The notes: generated by a model not told the origin, from the letters alone. 29,519 nucleotides of DNA from Leptolinea sp. UBA5366 (GCA_002407845.1 DHPK01000022.1:44004-73522), one strand, 5' to 3'; shown: positions 8,219 through 16,259, counted from the first letter of the stretch. Translations and numbers: made by a program.

Positions 8219-8986
8219 TTATTCAATCAATAGCTGAGGGTCGTTCAGCTCCTCCGCCAGATCGCCGCGCAGAATGTCAGGCAGGAAATCGTTAGCGGAT
8301 TTTGGCATTGTCAGCCTGGTCTTTGAAATGCCGAGGGCATTGGCATAGGTATAAAGGTTTTCTTCAGTCCCGTTGAAGGCATTGATGTCGAGCCCTTTTG
8401 ATTCGGCTCCAAACGCCAGACCGTTTCCTGTCACTTTGTATTGCCACATGCGCCAGCGCGGCCAGGTTCCGATCTTCGGAGTTCTGGATTTGGTGTAATA
8501 CCAGGCGATCCAGAGTTCTTTTGCCGAAAGGAAGCGGCTCAGCGGCGAAAGGCGCGTGATGCCAGCCAGGTTGGTGTAGACCATCGGGTAGATGTTTGTT
8601 TCTTTGTAAAACGCGTTCAGGAAATCAACGACGTGCCGGACGCTTGTTTCATGATCCGGCAGCGGCGGGTAGCCGTTTACGCCGGGTGACTCGAAATCCA
8701 TCACCGGGCGCAGCTCGCCCATATCATTTTTCAGCAAGCTAGCGAAATAACGGGCTTGTTCTTTCGGAGATTTTGATCCATCGCGCATATCGAAGAAGTG
8801 GTAAGCACCGCGCAGAATTTTTGCGTCGCGCGCATTTGCCCAATTCTGTTCAAATTTTTTATCATACCAAACGTTTTGACTGGCTTTGATGACTGCAAAG
8901 GCAGCGCCAGCCCTTCTGGCTTTTTTAAAATCTACGTTTCCTTGCCAGAAGCTGACATCAATTCCGAGTGCTCTTCGTTTGGCCAT
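8219..8986 (-). CDS. GH25 family lysozyme-like muramidase
   Basis: A 255-aa glycoside hydrolase of family 25, which cuts the beta-1,4 bond between N-acetylmuramic acid and N-acetylglucosamine in peptidoglycan. The GIDVSFWQG opening (Asp10), the VIKASQ strand, the catalytic PVMDFES with Asp97 and Glu99, and the late WMWQY and DINAF segments are all characteristic. ATG 8986 is chosen because AGGAG lies eight bases before it; the frame could extend to 9037 but has no ribosome site there. No signal peptide or membrane helix is visible, so export would need another route, or the enzyme acts after lysis or in recycling. There is no holin or phage gene nearby. About 40 residues follow the catalytic domain. 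Confidence 0.88.
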   Translation of the reverse strand: MAKRRALGIDVSFWQGNVDFKKARRAGAAFAVIKASQNVWYDKKFEQNWANARDAKILRGAYHFFDMRDGSKSPKEQARYFASLLKNDMGELRPVMDFESPGVNGYPPLPDHETSVRHVVDFLNAFYKETNIYPMVYTNLAGITRLSPLSRFLSAKELWIAWYYTKSRTPKIGTWPRWRMWQYKVTGNGLAFGAESKGLDINAFNGTEENLYTYANALGISKTRLTMPKSANDFLPDILRGDLAEELNDPQLLIE

Positions 8987-9032
8987 GATTTCTCCTGTAG
9001 TATCCCGTTCCTTTCGATGCTGCTCTATAAGT

Positions 9033-9048
9033 TGCAATAAGTGTGCCA
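9033..9048 (-). promoter_or_regulatory. Sigma-54 type -24/-12 promoter match before the lysozyme gene
   Basis: On the minus strand the bases read TGGCAC-ACTTA-TTGCA, which matches the sigma-54 consensus TGGCAC-N5-TTGCW with correct GG to GC spacing. A start about 12 nt downstream (near 9022) would give a leader of roughly 36 nt to the ATG at 8986. No sigma-70 pair of similar quality is visible there. Whether the organism has RpoN is unknown, and the match could be chance. Confidence 0.35.
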
Positions 9049-9245
9049 GTTAGCTCTGAAAACCATGATGATTTGCTTAAGAAAGCAAGCTGACAACTGC
9101 TCAGGCGCACCTTGAATTCAATTTGTTTTTCTCTGATAGGAATTCGGGTTAAGCCGGATTAGGATCAGCCTGCTGCCGAACAGCTTGTGGAAGTGCGTCT
9201 TAAATTGGTTAAAGGCTGCTCGGGAAAAATAAACTCATCATCCTT

Positions 9246-9279
9246 AAAATAAAAAGAGAAGCTTTTAAGAAAGCTCCTC
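9246..9279 (-). terminator. Rho-independent terminator of the rseP-HEAT unit
   Basis: On the minus strand GAGGAGCTTT and AAAGCTTCTC form a ten-position stem with one mismatch and a four-base loop, followed by TTTTTATTTT. It lies 84 nt beyond the HEAT-like gene stop codon. Confidence 0.75.
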
Positions 9280-9362
9280 AGAAATGAATTCCTTTTTATT
9301 CGGCTAATTGAGCTGATTGACCGGAAACGAATCAAAAGACCCTTTCAGGGCAGTCAGTCCGG

Positions 9363-10700
9363 TTATTTCTTCGGATGTTTTTTATCTGCATCTGGATCAA
9401 AGGTAATGTCATCTTCATCATCCAGGAGATCGTCTTCGTGCGACAGATCTTCAATGATCCGGAACTGGCTCCAATCGATGTCCAGCATGCTGTTGCTGCG
9501 GTGGTGATGGGGTTTTAGCCGGATTTCCTCATCATCTTCCTCATCGTCGTCATCGTCATCATCATCATCATCAAAAGATGCTGTGTCAAGATAATCATCT
9601 TCATCGTCTTCAACTTGTTCCACAAACGGAGGCAAGTTTTCAATGTGCTCCCGCATCAATTCAACATAATTGATCGCTTCGGAGTCTTCATCCTCCCATT
9701 CCGCTTCATCCTCATTCCCGAAAACTGCCTGAAGATCCGGATGCTGTGCCAGCTTTTCCTGGAAGGCTGCAAATTCCAGATTGGATTTGGCTTCGTCAAA
9801 AAGGTCTGTCATGTCCTCTTCATCTTCGAAGACTTCTTCCAGCTCCTCGATCATCTCTTTTGCCTGCTCTCCGCCAAATTGCGACGCAGCGATGATCAGC
9901 GCTTCGAGCATTTCGTTATCAACGCTGTCAAATTCAGTAGCCAGCATTCTGAAAATAATCGGCCGGGCTTTTTTGAGCTGCAGCAATCCGGCTGCCTTGA
10001 CCGCCTCCAGCTGAATGTCAGGATTGGTATGGTCAAGCAGATCCAGCACATCCTCCGACCATTGGTCGTTCAGCGAATTCTGAACAGCGCGCAGCCCAGC
10101 GCAAATTGCGAAGTCGTCGCTGCTGGCTAAACAAGCGCGGATTTTTGGCAGTATACCGGGCTGGTCAATATAAGCGAGCGCCTCCATCACCTGCATCTGG
10201 ATCGCAGGATCATCAACATCCTGCAGCATTTCCAGCGCATGCAGCGCGGCGTTAGCCTTTTCCCGATGGCGGGCTGATTTCTCCATGTCGGTCAGGAAGA
10301 AGCCTAAAACAGAAATTGCTTCCAGTCTGACGGTTAAATCTGGATCAGAGCGGGATAATAAAATCGCCTTTTCCAGAAAAGTCCTTTTTCGATTTTCTGA
10401 GAGGAGTTTCAGCGAAATTCGCCGGACGAAAGGATCCCGTTCGTTCAGTGCCAGTAAAGCCACTGCAGAAAAATCCACCATCGTATTGTTATACGATTCG
10501 ATGAACATAAGCTCTGTCAGCATCGCTTTGCGCTTATCAGATAGATAATTCCAGACTTTTACGAACTGATCCAGCCGATCAGTTTCAAGATCAGAAAAAG
10601 CCTGAACTTCCTTATAGGTCAGCTCCCGCTGACTGTTCTTAAGTGTCTCAAGACCTTCAGAAAATTTCGAATTTGAATTTTTCATTCTCTTATTTTCCAT
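9363..10700 (-). CDS. HEAT-like repeat protein with acidic tail
   Basis: A 445-aa protein built mainly of alpha-helical HEAT/PBS-lyase-like repeats (about residues 60-310). Units such as DPFVRRISLKLL, DPDLTVRLEAISVL, DPAIQMQVMEAL and NPDIQLEAVKAAG show the repeating D-P-x-(I/V)-x-x-x-(A/V) pattern. From about 315 it becomes strongly acidic, with a run of ten Asp followed by mixed Asp/Glu, and it ends in a basic KKHPKK tail. No signal peptide or membrane helix is seen. Such proteins usually serve as interaction scaffolds; the partner is unknown. The ATG lies three bases after the rseP stop, so the gene is co-transcribed and probably coupled with rseP. That suggests, but does not prove, a role around the membrane or stress response. 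Confidence 0.8.
   Translation of the reverse strand: MENKRMKNSNSKFSEGLETLKNSQRELTYKEVQAFSDLETDRLDQFVKVWNYLSDKRKAMLTELMFIESYNNTMVDFSAVALLALNERDPFVRRISLKLLSENRKRTFLEKAILLSRSDPDLTVRLEAISVLGFFLTDMEKSARHREKANAALHALEMLQDVDDPAIQMQVMEALAYIDQPGILPKIRACLASSDDFAICAGLRAVQNSLNDQWSEDVLDLLDHTNPDIQLEAVKAAGLLQLKKARPIIFRMLATEFDSVDNEMLEALIIAASQFGGEQAKEMIEELEEVFEDEEDMTDLFDEAKSNLEFAAFQEKLAQHPDLQAVFGNEDEAEWEDEDSEAINYVELMREHIENLPPFVEQVEDDEDDYLDTASFDDDDDDDDDDEEDDEEIRLKPHHHRSNSMLDIDWSQFRIIEDLSHEDDLLDDEDDITFDPDADKKHPKK
9541..9573 (-). repeat. GAT/GAC trinucleotide tract encoding poly-Asp
   Basis: Eleven successive TCA/TCG units on the plus strand encode most of a ten-Asp run in the HEAT-like protein. The six identical TCA units at the end could vary in copy number by slippage without breaking the frame. 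Confidence 0.7.
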
Positions 10701-10703
10701 GAA

Positions 10704-11840
10704 TTACCCGTTGGTCAGCATGAAAATGTCTTTGAACATGATGAATGCCATCAGTGCCAGCAGGCAAACCATGCCGATCGCGTTGTAATAATATTCAACT
10801 TTTGGTGAGATTTTTTTCTTGAACAGCAGCTCTGGCAGCAGGAATAAAATGCGCCCGCCATCCAACGCCGGAATTGGGAACAAGTTGGTAATCCCCAGCG
10901 CGATGGAAATCACTGCGAAAAATGCCAGCCGGTTCAGCCCGGTCATGCTGGAGCGGTCAGCGAGTGTGTCTTGTTCCAGACTCATACCTGCTTCCGCGTT
11001 CTCTTTCTCCCGAGCGGCTTGTTCAACAGAGGCTTCGTGATCAAGATCGGCTGCTTCCTCGTAGAACGAGAACATTCCGACCGGACCGACGATTGAGTTG
11101 AGCCCCATCTCGACTTTTCCGGTAATCAGCTGACCGATCCCGGTCAGGTATTGTTTGATCATCAGCACGGTATCCTGCGCGGCAACGGATATCCCCTCAA
11201 AAAATGGATAGTCGCGCATAGGATAAGTGATTACGATGCCCATCGCGCCGCGTCCTGCGGGCGGGTTGCTCAGCGGAGTGACCTCCATCTCAACGAATTC
11301 TCCCTGCCGCATGATCTGAACTGGCAGACTTTGATCGAGATTTTGATCCACTTTTTCAGTGACAACGCTGAAAGCATCGACGGACTCCCCGCCAATTTCG
11401 GTGATCAGGTCGCCCGGCAGAATTCCTGCGATTTGGGCGGGTGATCCCGGCTCAACTTTGTCGATCAGAACTTTGGTCTGATCGGGTGAACCGACGTTCA
11501 GAATGATCACTGCATAGATCACAAACGCTGTGAACAGGTTCATGAAAGGACCTGCCAGATAGATCAGGAATTGTTTCCAGGGTTTCGCGGCTTTAAATCC
11601 GCCTTCGCTGAGATCGTCTCCAAATTCATTTTTTGGCTTGACAAAGGCGCCGAAGGGCAGCCAGTTGAGCGTGAATTCGGTCTCGCCCAACTTGAAAAGT
11701 TTCACCATGCGCGGCGGTAGTCCGATGCCGAACTCTTCGACCTCGACTTTTGAGGCTTTCGCCATCAGGAAATGTCCAAGTTCATGCAGAAAAACCATAA
11801 TGCCGAATGCCAGAACAAATTGTAAAATTATCCAAATCAT
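10704..11840 (-). CDS. rseP: Site-2 protease (M50 zinc metalloprotease)
   Basis: A 378-aa intramembrane protease that cuts membrane-bound anti-sigma factors or similar substrates within the bilayer. The first helix carries HELGH (19-23), whose two His and Glu bind zinc and activate water. A PDZ domain (about 120-200, with GSPAQIAGILPGDLI) follows, then the NLFPIPALDGGRI motif (about 315-328) that completes the metal site, and a last membrane helix. The stretch of about 30 charged residues at 265-300 is a loop. The length fits the RseP/RasP group. No dxr, bamA or cdsA neighbour is seen, unlike in many bacteria. The leader is about 80-90 nt from a TACAAT candidate (11924-11929), and the HEAT-like gene is directly downstream. 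Confidence 0.94.
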   Translation of the reverse strand: MIWIILQFVLAFGIMVFLHELGHFLMAKASKVEVEEFGIGLPPRMVKLFKLGETEFTLNWLPFGAFVKPKNEFGDDLSEGGFKAAKPWKQFLIYLAGPFMNLFTAFVIYAVIILNVGSPDQTKVLIDKVEPGSPAQIAGILPGDLITEIGGESVDAFSVVTEKVDQNLDQSLPVQIMRQGEFVEMEVTPLSNPPAGRGAMGIVITYPMRDYPFFEGISVAAQDTVLMIKQYLTGIGQLITGKVEMGLNSIVGPVGMFSFYEEAADLDHEASVEQAAREKENAEAGMSLEQDTLADRSSMTGLNRLAFFAVISIALGITNLFPIPALDGGRILFLLPELLFKKKISPKVEYYYNAIGMVCLLALMAFIMFKDIFMLTNG

Positions 11841-12037
11841 CGTTTATTTACTCCATCAGCGATACCATACCGCTGGTATTCGAATCGTTTCTTCGCTCAT
11901 GAAAGAGCGGTTTCAATTTTCCTATTGTACCGTGAAACTATTAGAGGATCGTCAGAAAATAACCGGCTTTATGCGGAGAAATGTTAGATGAATTAATCCC
12001 GAGGTTCGGCTCGTTCCGTAAAGAATTAGGCGTGCTG

Positions 12038-12043
12038 TATAAT
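12038..12043 (+). promoter_or_regulatory. -10 element candidate of the GT-C gene
   Basis: A perfect TATAAT, preceded by TTCCGT (12014-12019) as a poor -35 at 18 nt. The implied transcript starts near 12050, at the first arm of an inverted repeat, and has a leader of about 90 nt. Confidence 0.35.
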
Positions 12044-12050
12044 GAGAATG

Positions 12051-12082
12051 AATTGTTTGGACGATAATTTGTTCAAACAATT
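12051..12082 (+). repeat. 9-bp inverted repeat in the GT-C gene leader
   Basis: AATTGTTTG (12051-12059) and CAAACAATT (12074-12082) are perfect complements separated by 14 nt. It may be a repressor site at the transcription start or a leader hairpin. Confidence 0.45.
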
Positions 12083-12141
12083 TCCTGAAAATTCATGGGA
12101 ATAAAAAATCGCTGGGCAGTTTTCGAAGCGGAAATTTCCCG

Positions 12142-13554
12142 ATGCATCAAATGCGAGACCCTATGTCAATTGAAAAGAAACGTGATTTGATCCTCCTTTT
12201 TCTGACAGCGGTATTGGTCAGAGTGCTTTTCGTTTTGTATCTTTCAAATAACGGATTCACGTTGGAAAAAGCCGTTTCTTATTACCCGGATTCAATTACA
12301 TATACCGCTCCAGCGGAAATGCTTTTGGACCAGCATCAATTTCTGAACGCGGACGGCAAGGCTGAAATTGTGCGAACGCCCGGATATCCGCTGATGATTG
12401 CGATTTCGAAGCTATTGTTTCCAAACCAGTGGGCATCATTTCTGATAATTTTTCAAATTGGATTAAATGTTGCTGCGGTTTTGACGCTATATCTGCTGTT
12501 AACGATGCTGATTCCCAATCGGTCAGCCAGCTTATTAGCCTGCCTGATTGCTGTTCTGAATATTCATGACGTCTATTTTTCTTGTTTTATCCTGACTGAT
12601 TCTTTGTACCAGTCAATTTCCTTTATTGGGATTTTCTTTTTCATCCGCTTTTTGAAAGAGTTCCGCCTCAAGGATTTGATATGGAGCAGCCTGGCATTTT
12701 TAGCTGCCTTGTTCATCCGTCCTTCCGGGCTGTTTTTGCCCTTATTGTTGATGATTGCCCTCCCATTTGTTATCCGAAACAAGTTCACACACTTGGTGAA
12801 AGTGGAGGCAATCCTTTTCTTGATCGTATATTTACCAGTCATCTGCTGGGGAACCAGAAACGCGAATGTTGCTGGCTATCGGGGCTTTTCGGCGATCACT
12901 GAACAAAACCTGTATTTCTATCATGCAGCCGGAATCAACGCTGAATTAAATCAGACGGATTTTTACACTGAACAGGAGAACCTACAGGAAAATCCTGAGT
13001 ATCTGCAACGGCTTCCAACTGTTTCGCCGGAAACTGCCCAACGCGAACTGGCAACGACAGCTATTAGAAATAATTTTGCGATCTATTTGAAACTGAATAT
13101 TCAAGGAATGGGGCTGATTCTCATTTATCCGGGCACTATGGATATTTTCCGATTCCAGCCTGACAATCCTGACATCATAGAGCCTATCAAACAGGCTTAT
13201 TTGCAGGGAGGCGCGAAATCCGCATTAATAGAGCTGCTAATCAGTCCGATTGGTCTTTTAACGCTGCTGGATGTTGGCGCGCTGATCGTGCTGGTTCTGA
13301 TAACGATAATCGGAACTGTGCGGTCTTTTCAGTCTCAATTGCCCTGGTACATCCCATTGGCGATTTTGGGATTCTTTCTCTACAATCTGGGGGTCAGCGC
13401 AGGGCCGAACGGGTTTGGCACCTATCCGCGGTTCCGCTTGTCCGTTTCATTGATTCAAGCCTTGATAGCTGGTTTTTTCTTCGAGTGGGTGCTTCAGCGA
13501 ATGCGTTTCGTGAGAATAAAGTACAAAAGTGAATCAGCTGAGCTTGGATCGTAA
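12142..13554 (+). CDS. GT-C type membrane glycosyltransferase (PMT/ArnT-like)
   Basis: A 470-aa polytopic membrane protein with about ten hydrophobic helices. It belongs to the GT-C superfamily, whose members move sugars from polyprenyl-phosphate carriers to proteins, lipids or glycans at the outer face of the membrane. After the first helix comes an outside loop with YYPDSITY (Asp50) followed by VRTPGYP (77-83), the typical layout of the acidic catalytic loop in PMT_2-like proteins. The acceptor is unknown. The ATG at 12142 lacks a clear ribosome site; the in-frame ATGs at 12151 and 12163 are possible alternatives. The gene stands alone. Its last 21 nt overlap the 3' end of the opposite dynamin-like gene, with no terminator between them. 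Confidence 0.75.
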   Translation: MHQMRDPMSIEKKRDLILLFLTAVLVRVLFVLYLSNNGFTLEKAVSYYPDSITYTAPAEMLLDQHQFLNADGKAEIVRTPGYPLMIAISKLLFPNQWASFLIIFQIGLNVAAVLTLYLLLTMLIPNRSASLLACLIAVLNIHDVYFSCFILTDSLYQSISFIGIFFFIRFLKEFRLKDLIWSSLAFLAALFIRPSGLFLPLLLMIALPFVIRNKFTHLVKVEAILFLIVYLPVICWGTRNANVAGYRGFSAITEQNLYFYHAAGINAELNQTDFYTEQENLQENPEYLQRLPTVSPETAQRELATTAIRNNFAIYLKLNIQGMGLILIYPGTMDIFRFQPDNPDIIEPIKQAYLQGGAKSALIELLISPIGLLTLLDVGALIVLVLITIIGTVRSFQSQLPWYIPLAILGFFLYNLGVSAGPNGFGTYPRFRLSVSLIQALIAGFFFEWVLQRMRFVRIKYKSESAELGS

Positions 13555-15249
13555 TTCCTGCATCCGGCTGAGCAGCGTTTCCATATCTTCATTTTGTTTC
13601 AAAATTCGATCCAGTGCATTCTGAACAAAGCTTCTGAAGGGCGAAATTGCCTGATCCATTTGTTTGAACTGCGCCTGAACTTCATGATTCAGCTCTTTTT
13701 CCAAAGAATTGATCAGTTTGTTTTCAATTTCAGTAATCTGCTCATTAAATTCCTGTTGGCTCTTTTTTCGATAATAGGGGAGCACCAGAAAACCGGCAAT
13801 CCCCACCCAGAACGCCGCGACGATTCCCAAAATGTCCGTTGCAACCGTCGTGGCAGCGATTGTCAGCGCTGCGCCGAGGCCGATCGCAGAAACTTCAATC
13901 GCCAGTGCAGTGGTCATGGCAGTCTGAACATGGCGGACAGCGATATCGGCCGCAATGTCCGTCTGCATCTTCGTCAACATTTCGTCGATTGAACTCTGCA
14001 TTTTTTGCAGCAGCGCTGCCCGTTCCATGCGGTCAGGGGTGTCGAGTCCGCTGCCGGGGAAGCGGGTTTTCCTTTGCTCAATTTGCAGCATAGCCGCTTG
14101 GGTGACGCGTTGTTCCTGGCTGTAGATCGTCTCGACCAGTTCTGTCGTCTTTCGTTCCACATCTGTCGGCAACGATTTCAGCACCTGATCCTGAAATTCG
14201 AGCCTGTTTTTGTCTTTCCGAACCAGATTGGGAATATTTTTAATCTTGAAAAGCGATTCGAAATATTGAGCCCCGCTCTGTTTGATTTCTGTGAAAATTG
14301 CACGGATTTCGGTCAGCGAACGTTGAATTTCCCGGTCGATCTCAGTTTTATAATGTTGAAACTGTTCGGAAATGTCATCAGCCAAGATCAGATCCTCCTG
14401 ATAGAATTGGATCTCTTCCTGTTGCAGCTCAAGCGTCTGTTGAGCCAGTCGGCTGCCGATACTAAGCGCGGCTGCCATCTTGACATTAAACCGTGATTTT
14501 TCATTCAGCTTATCCTGAATGAAGGATTCAATTTGGTCAAATCCGCTCTGTGCCCACAGCTCCCGGCTCTGTTGATGTCTGGCATTCAGTGCCTGGCGCG
14601 CGCTGACGGAAAAGACTGGAATATCGCTTTTGAATTCTTTTTCGGCGTTGTCCCGTACAAAATTCAAGATGCTGGCGCGCTGCTCATCCGTTTCAATCAG
14701 ATCAGATTTATTCAGGATTATGATCGTTTTCTTACCCCACTCCCGCACTGCTTTCAAAAACTGGCTTTCGCTCTCAGAATAAGGCCGGTCGGCTGATGTG
14801 ATGAATACGACCAAATCTGCCCGTGGGAAGAACCAATTGGTCAGGACAGCATGATCAGCAAAAACCGAATTTGTTCCCGGCGTGTCAACCAGGCTGATCG
14901 ATTCGAGCAGCGGCGACGGCAGGGTGATCAGCAGTCCCCAATCCTCAATTGGCGTCGAGGTGGTCTCGGCGCCGTGCCGCAGCAAATGGATCAGAGCGGT
15001 CGTCGGCGTGACACCGGTCTCAAGGATTTCGGTGTTCAGAAGGGCATTGATGAACGATGATTTGCCTGAATTGAATTCACCGACAACGACAATCAGAAAA
15101 TGATCTTCGAGAGATTTCAACGTGTCGCGCAGCGTTTCGGTATTTTCGCGCGGCAAATTGGATCGGGATGCGCTAACCAATACTTCGGTTAAAGTGTTCC
15201 GAACCGATTCAAAGATGATTTTTTGGTCCTTCGATAAATTAACTGGCAT
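13534..15249 (-). CDS. Bacterial dynamin-like GTPase
   Basis: A 571-aa large GTPase of the dynamin superfamily, whose members bind, bend or fuse membranes. The P-loop is GEFNSGKSS (57-65), switch residues follow at TPTT (81-84), and G3 is DTPG (122-125) and G4 NKSD (180-183). Long helices at 230-430 are rich in Glu and Gln and look like a stalk. Two adjacent hydrophobic segments (about 455-500) resemble the membrane-inserting paddle of bacterial dynamin-like proteins, followed by another coiled region. Many bacteria carry such genes as adjacent pairs; here there is only one. The gene lies 64 nt after the M28 peptidase gene on the same strand, with a TATAAT before it, so it may have its own promoter. 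Confidence 0.88.
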   Translation of the reverse strand: MPVNLSKDQKIIFESVRNTLTEVLVSASRSNLPRENTETLRDTLKSLEDHFLIVVVGEFNSGKSSFINALLNTEILETGVTPTTALIHLLRHGAETTSTPIEDWGLLITLPSPLLESISLVDTPGTNSVFADHAVLTNWFFPRADLVVFITSADRPYSESESQFLKAVREWGKKTIIILNKSDLIETDEQRASILNFVRDNAEKEFKSDIPVFSVSARQALNARHQQSRELWAQSGFDQIESFIQDKLNEKSRFNVKMAAALSIGSRLAQQTLELQQEEIQFYQEDLILADDISEQFQHYKTEIDREIQRSLTEIRAIFTEIKQSGAQYFESLFKIKNIPNLVRKDKNRLEFQDQVLKSLPTDVERKTTELVETIYSQEQRVTQAAMLQIEQRKTRFPGSGLDTPDRMERAALLQKMQSSIDEMLTKMQTDIAADIAVRHVQTAMTTALAIEVSAIGLGAALTIAATTVATDILGIVAAFWVGIAGFLVLPYYRKKSQQEFNEQITEIENKLINSLEKELNHEVQAQFKQMDQAISPFRSFVQNALDRILKQNEDMETLLSRMQELRSKLS

Positions 15250-15283
15250 GATGAACGCTAATTCCTGATCCTCCGCAAAGCGA

Positions 15284-15289
15284 ATTATA
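15284..15289 (-). promoter_or_regulatory. -10 element candidate of the dynamin-like gene
   Basis: A perfect TATAAT on the minus strand between the M28 and dynamin-like genes, about 35 nt before the ATG at 15249. No clear -35 or extended TG is present. Confidence 0.3.
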
Positions 15290-15313
15290 GTTTATTTCAA
15301 GCAAGCGGGCGGT

Positions 15314-16228
15314 TCAGTTTTCAGTCAGCCAGCTGTAAAGTACTTGACTGACAACAGCCAGACTGTCTGAAGACACATTTTGGATGTCATCCTGTAACGT
15401 GTGCCAGGCAGGATAATCGAAATCGATGATGTCGATTGCCGGGATACCGATCTGAAGGAAGGGGACATGGTCATCATAAATACTGTATTTCGGTTCGTTG
15501 ACAAAAACCTTGTCAAACCCTTTTTTTGCTGCAACGTTCCAAATCTCATCCGTCAGATCCGTGTCTGAATTGCGTTCGCGGAATATTTCAAGATTTTTAT
15601 CGCCAACCATGTCAACAATCACAACCTTGTCAGGTTGATTATCCTGCTGAGCGAAGGAGCGAGCCATCATGGTGGAGCCGACGCACCAATTTTCCCAACC
15701 GGGAATATTGCCCTGATCTTCGGCATCAAAGAGCACCAGCCAGATATCCTTGCCCGGTGTTTCGGGCAGCGTGGCAGCCAGTTCCATCAGCAATGCAACA
15801 CCCGATGCGCCGTCATTGGCGCCCATCACCGGCAGTTCATGGTTTTCAATATTCGGGTCAGCGTCTGCGTTCAGGCGTGAGTCGAAATGGGCGCCGAGTA
15901 AAATCCATTCCGGATCAGCTATATCAGTAGAGCTCAGGCGTTCTGCGATCACGTTCGTAACCGGTTTGTTGCGGAACGAACCGTGCTGCAGCTGGACGCT
16001 CCACCCTTTGTTTTCAAGCTCGTCTGACGCCCATTCAATAAATGCCTGATGGGCTTCCGAACCGGGCGTGCGGGGACCAAAACTTAATTGCTTTTCAAGA
16101 TAGGCGAATGCATTTTCCTTGCCGATAAATCCGTCTGAATCGTTTGTTGAAGACAGCACAACAGAAAAAATGACGGCAAGGGATAAGATGAACAGGATTG
16201 AAATAAAGTTAGATTTAATTCGTTTCAT
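15314..16228 (-). CDS. M28 family peptidase, glutaminyl-peptide cyclotransferase-like
   Basis: A 304-aa extracytoplasmic zinc enzyme anchored by an N-terminal hydrophobic segment (about 8-27, with no lipobox Cys). M28 ligand positions are visible: HFDS (His114), GANDGASG (Asp139), DAEDQG (Glu170, Asp171) and WHT (Trp275, His276). The blocks YDDHVPFLQIGIPAIDII and the late Trp-His-Thr closely follow the animal-type glutaminyl cyclase pattern. That family turns N-terminal Gln into pyroglutamate, and its catalytic Glu, zinc ligands and DxHxPFL block are in matching order. An aminopeptidase of the same family remains possible. A perfect hairpin separates it from ftsH upstream, and the dynamin-like gene follows. 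Its ribosome site is weak. Confidence 0.82.
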   Translation of the reverse strand: MKRIKSNFISILFILSLAVIFSVVLSSTNDSDGFIGKENAFAYLEKQLSFGPRTPGSEAHQAFIEWASDELENKGWSVQLQHGSFRNKPVTNVIAERLSSTDIADPEWILLGAHFDSRLNADADPNIENHELPVMGANDGASGVALLMELAATLPETPGKDIWLVLFDAEDQGNIPGWENWCVGSTMMARSFAQQDNQPDKVVIVDMVGDKNLEIFRERNSDTDLTDEIWNVAAKKGFDKVFVNEPKYSIYDDHVPFLQIGIPAIDIIDFDYPAWHTLQDDIQNVSSDSLAVVSQVLYSWLTEN

Positions 16229-16259
16229 GAGGTAAAAGGTTTTTCCACATTAAGATCAT

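Larger units (their letters stand above)
8987..9362. other. Intergenic region between the lysozyme gene and the HEAT-like gene
   Basis: 376 nt without a credible gene. From left to right it contains the lysozyme ribosome site, a sigma-54-type promoter match (9033-9048), a 6-bp inverted repeat TTGCTT/AAGCAA (9073-9088), and a strong leftward terminator (9246-9279) for the upstream rseP-HEAT unit. The two GAATTC copies near 9115 and 9142 look accidental. Confidence 0.6.
11841..12141. other. Divergent promoter region of rseP and the GT-C gene
   Basis: 301 nt without a gene. The rseP side has inverted repeats ATACCA/TGGTAT and CAGCG/CGCTG in its leader (about 11860-11882), CGCTC/GAGCG (about 11895-11910), and a TACAAT -10 candidate on the minus strand (11924-11929). 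The GT-C side has TATAAT at 12038-12043 and a 9-bp inverted repeat (12051-12082). Confidence 0.55.

Noticed and set aside
8219..9037. Prophage remnant around the lysozyme gene next to a tRNA
   Set aside because: Apart from the lysozyme-like gene there is no integrase, attachment-site repeat of the tRNA 3' end, or other phage gene.
9541..9573. CRISPR or tandem repeat array
   Set aside because: The repetition is only trinucleotide codon repetition within a coding region.
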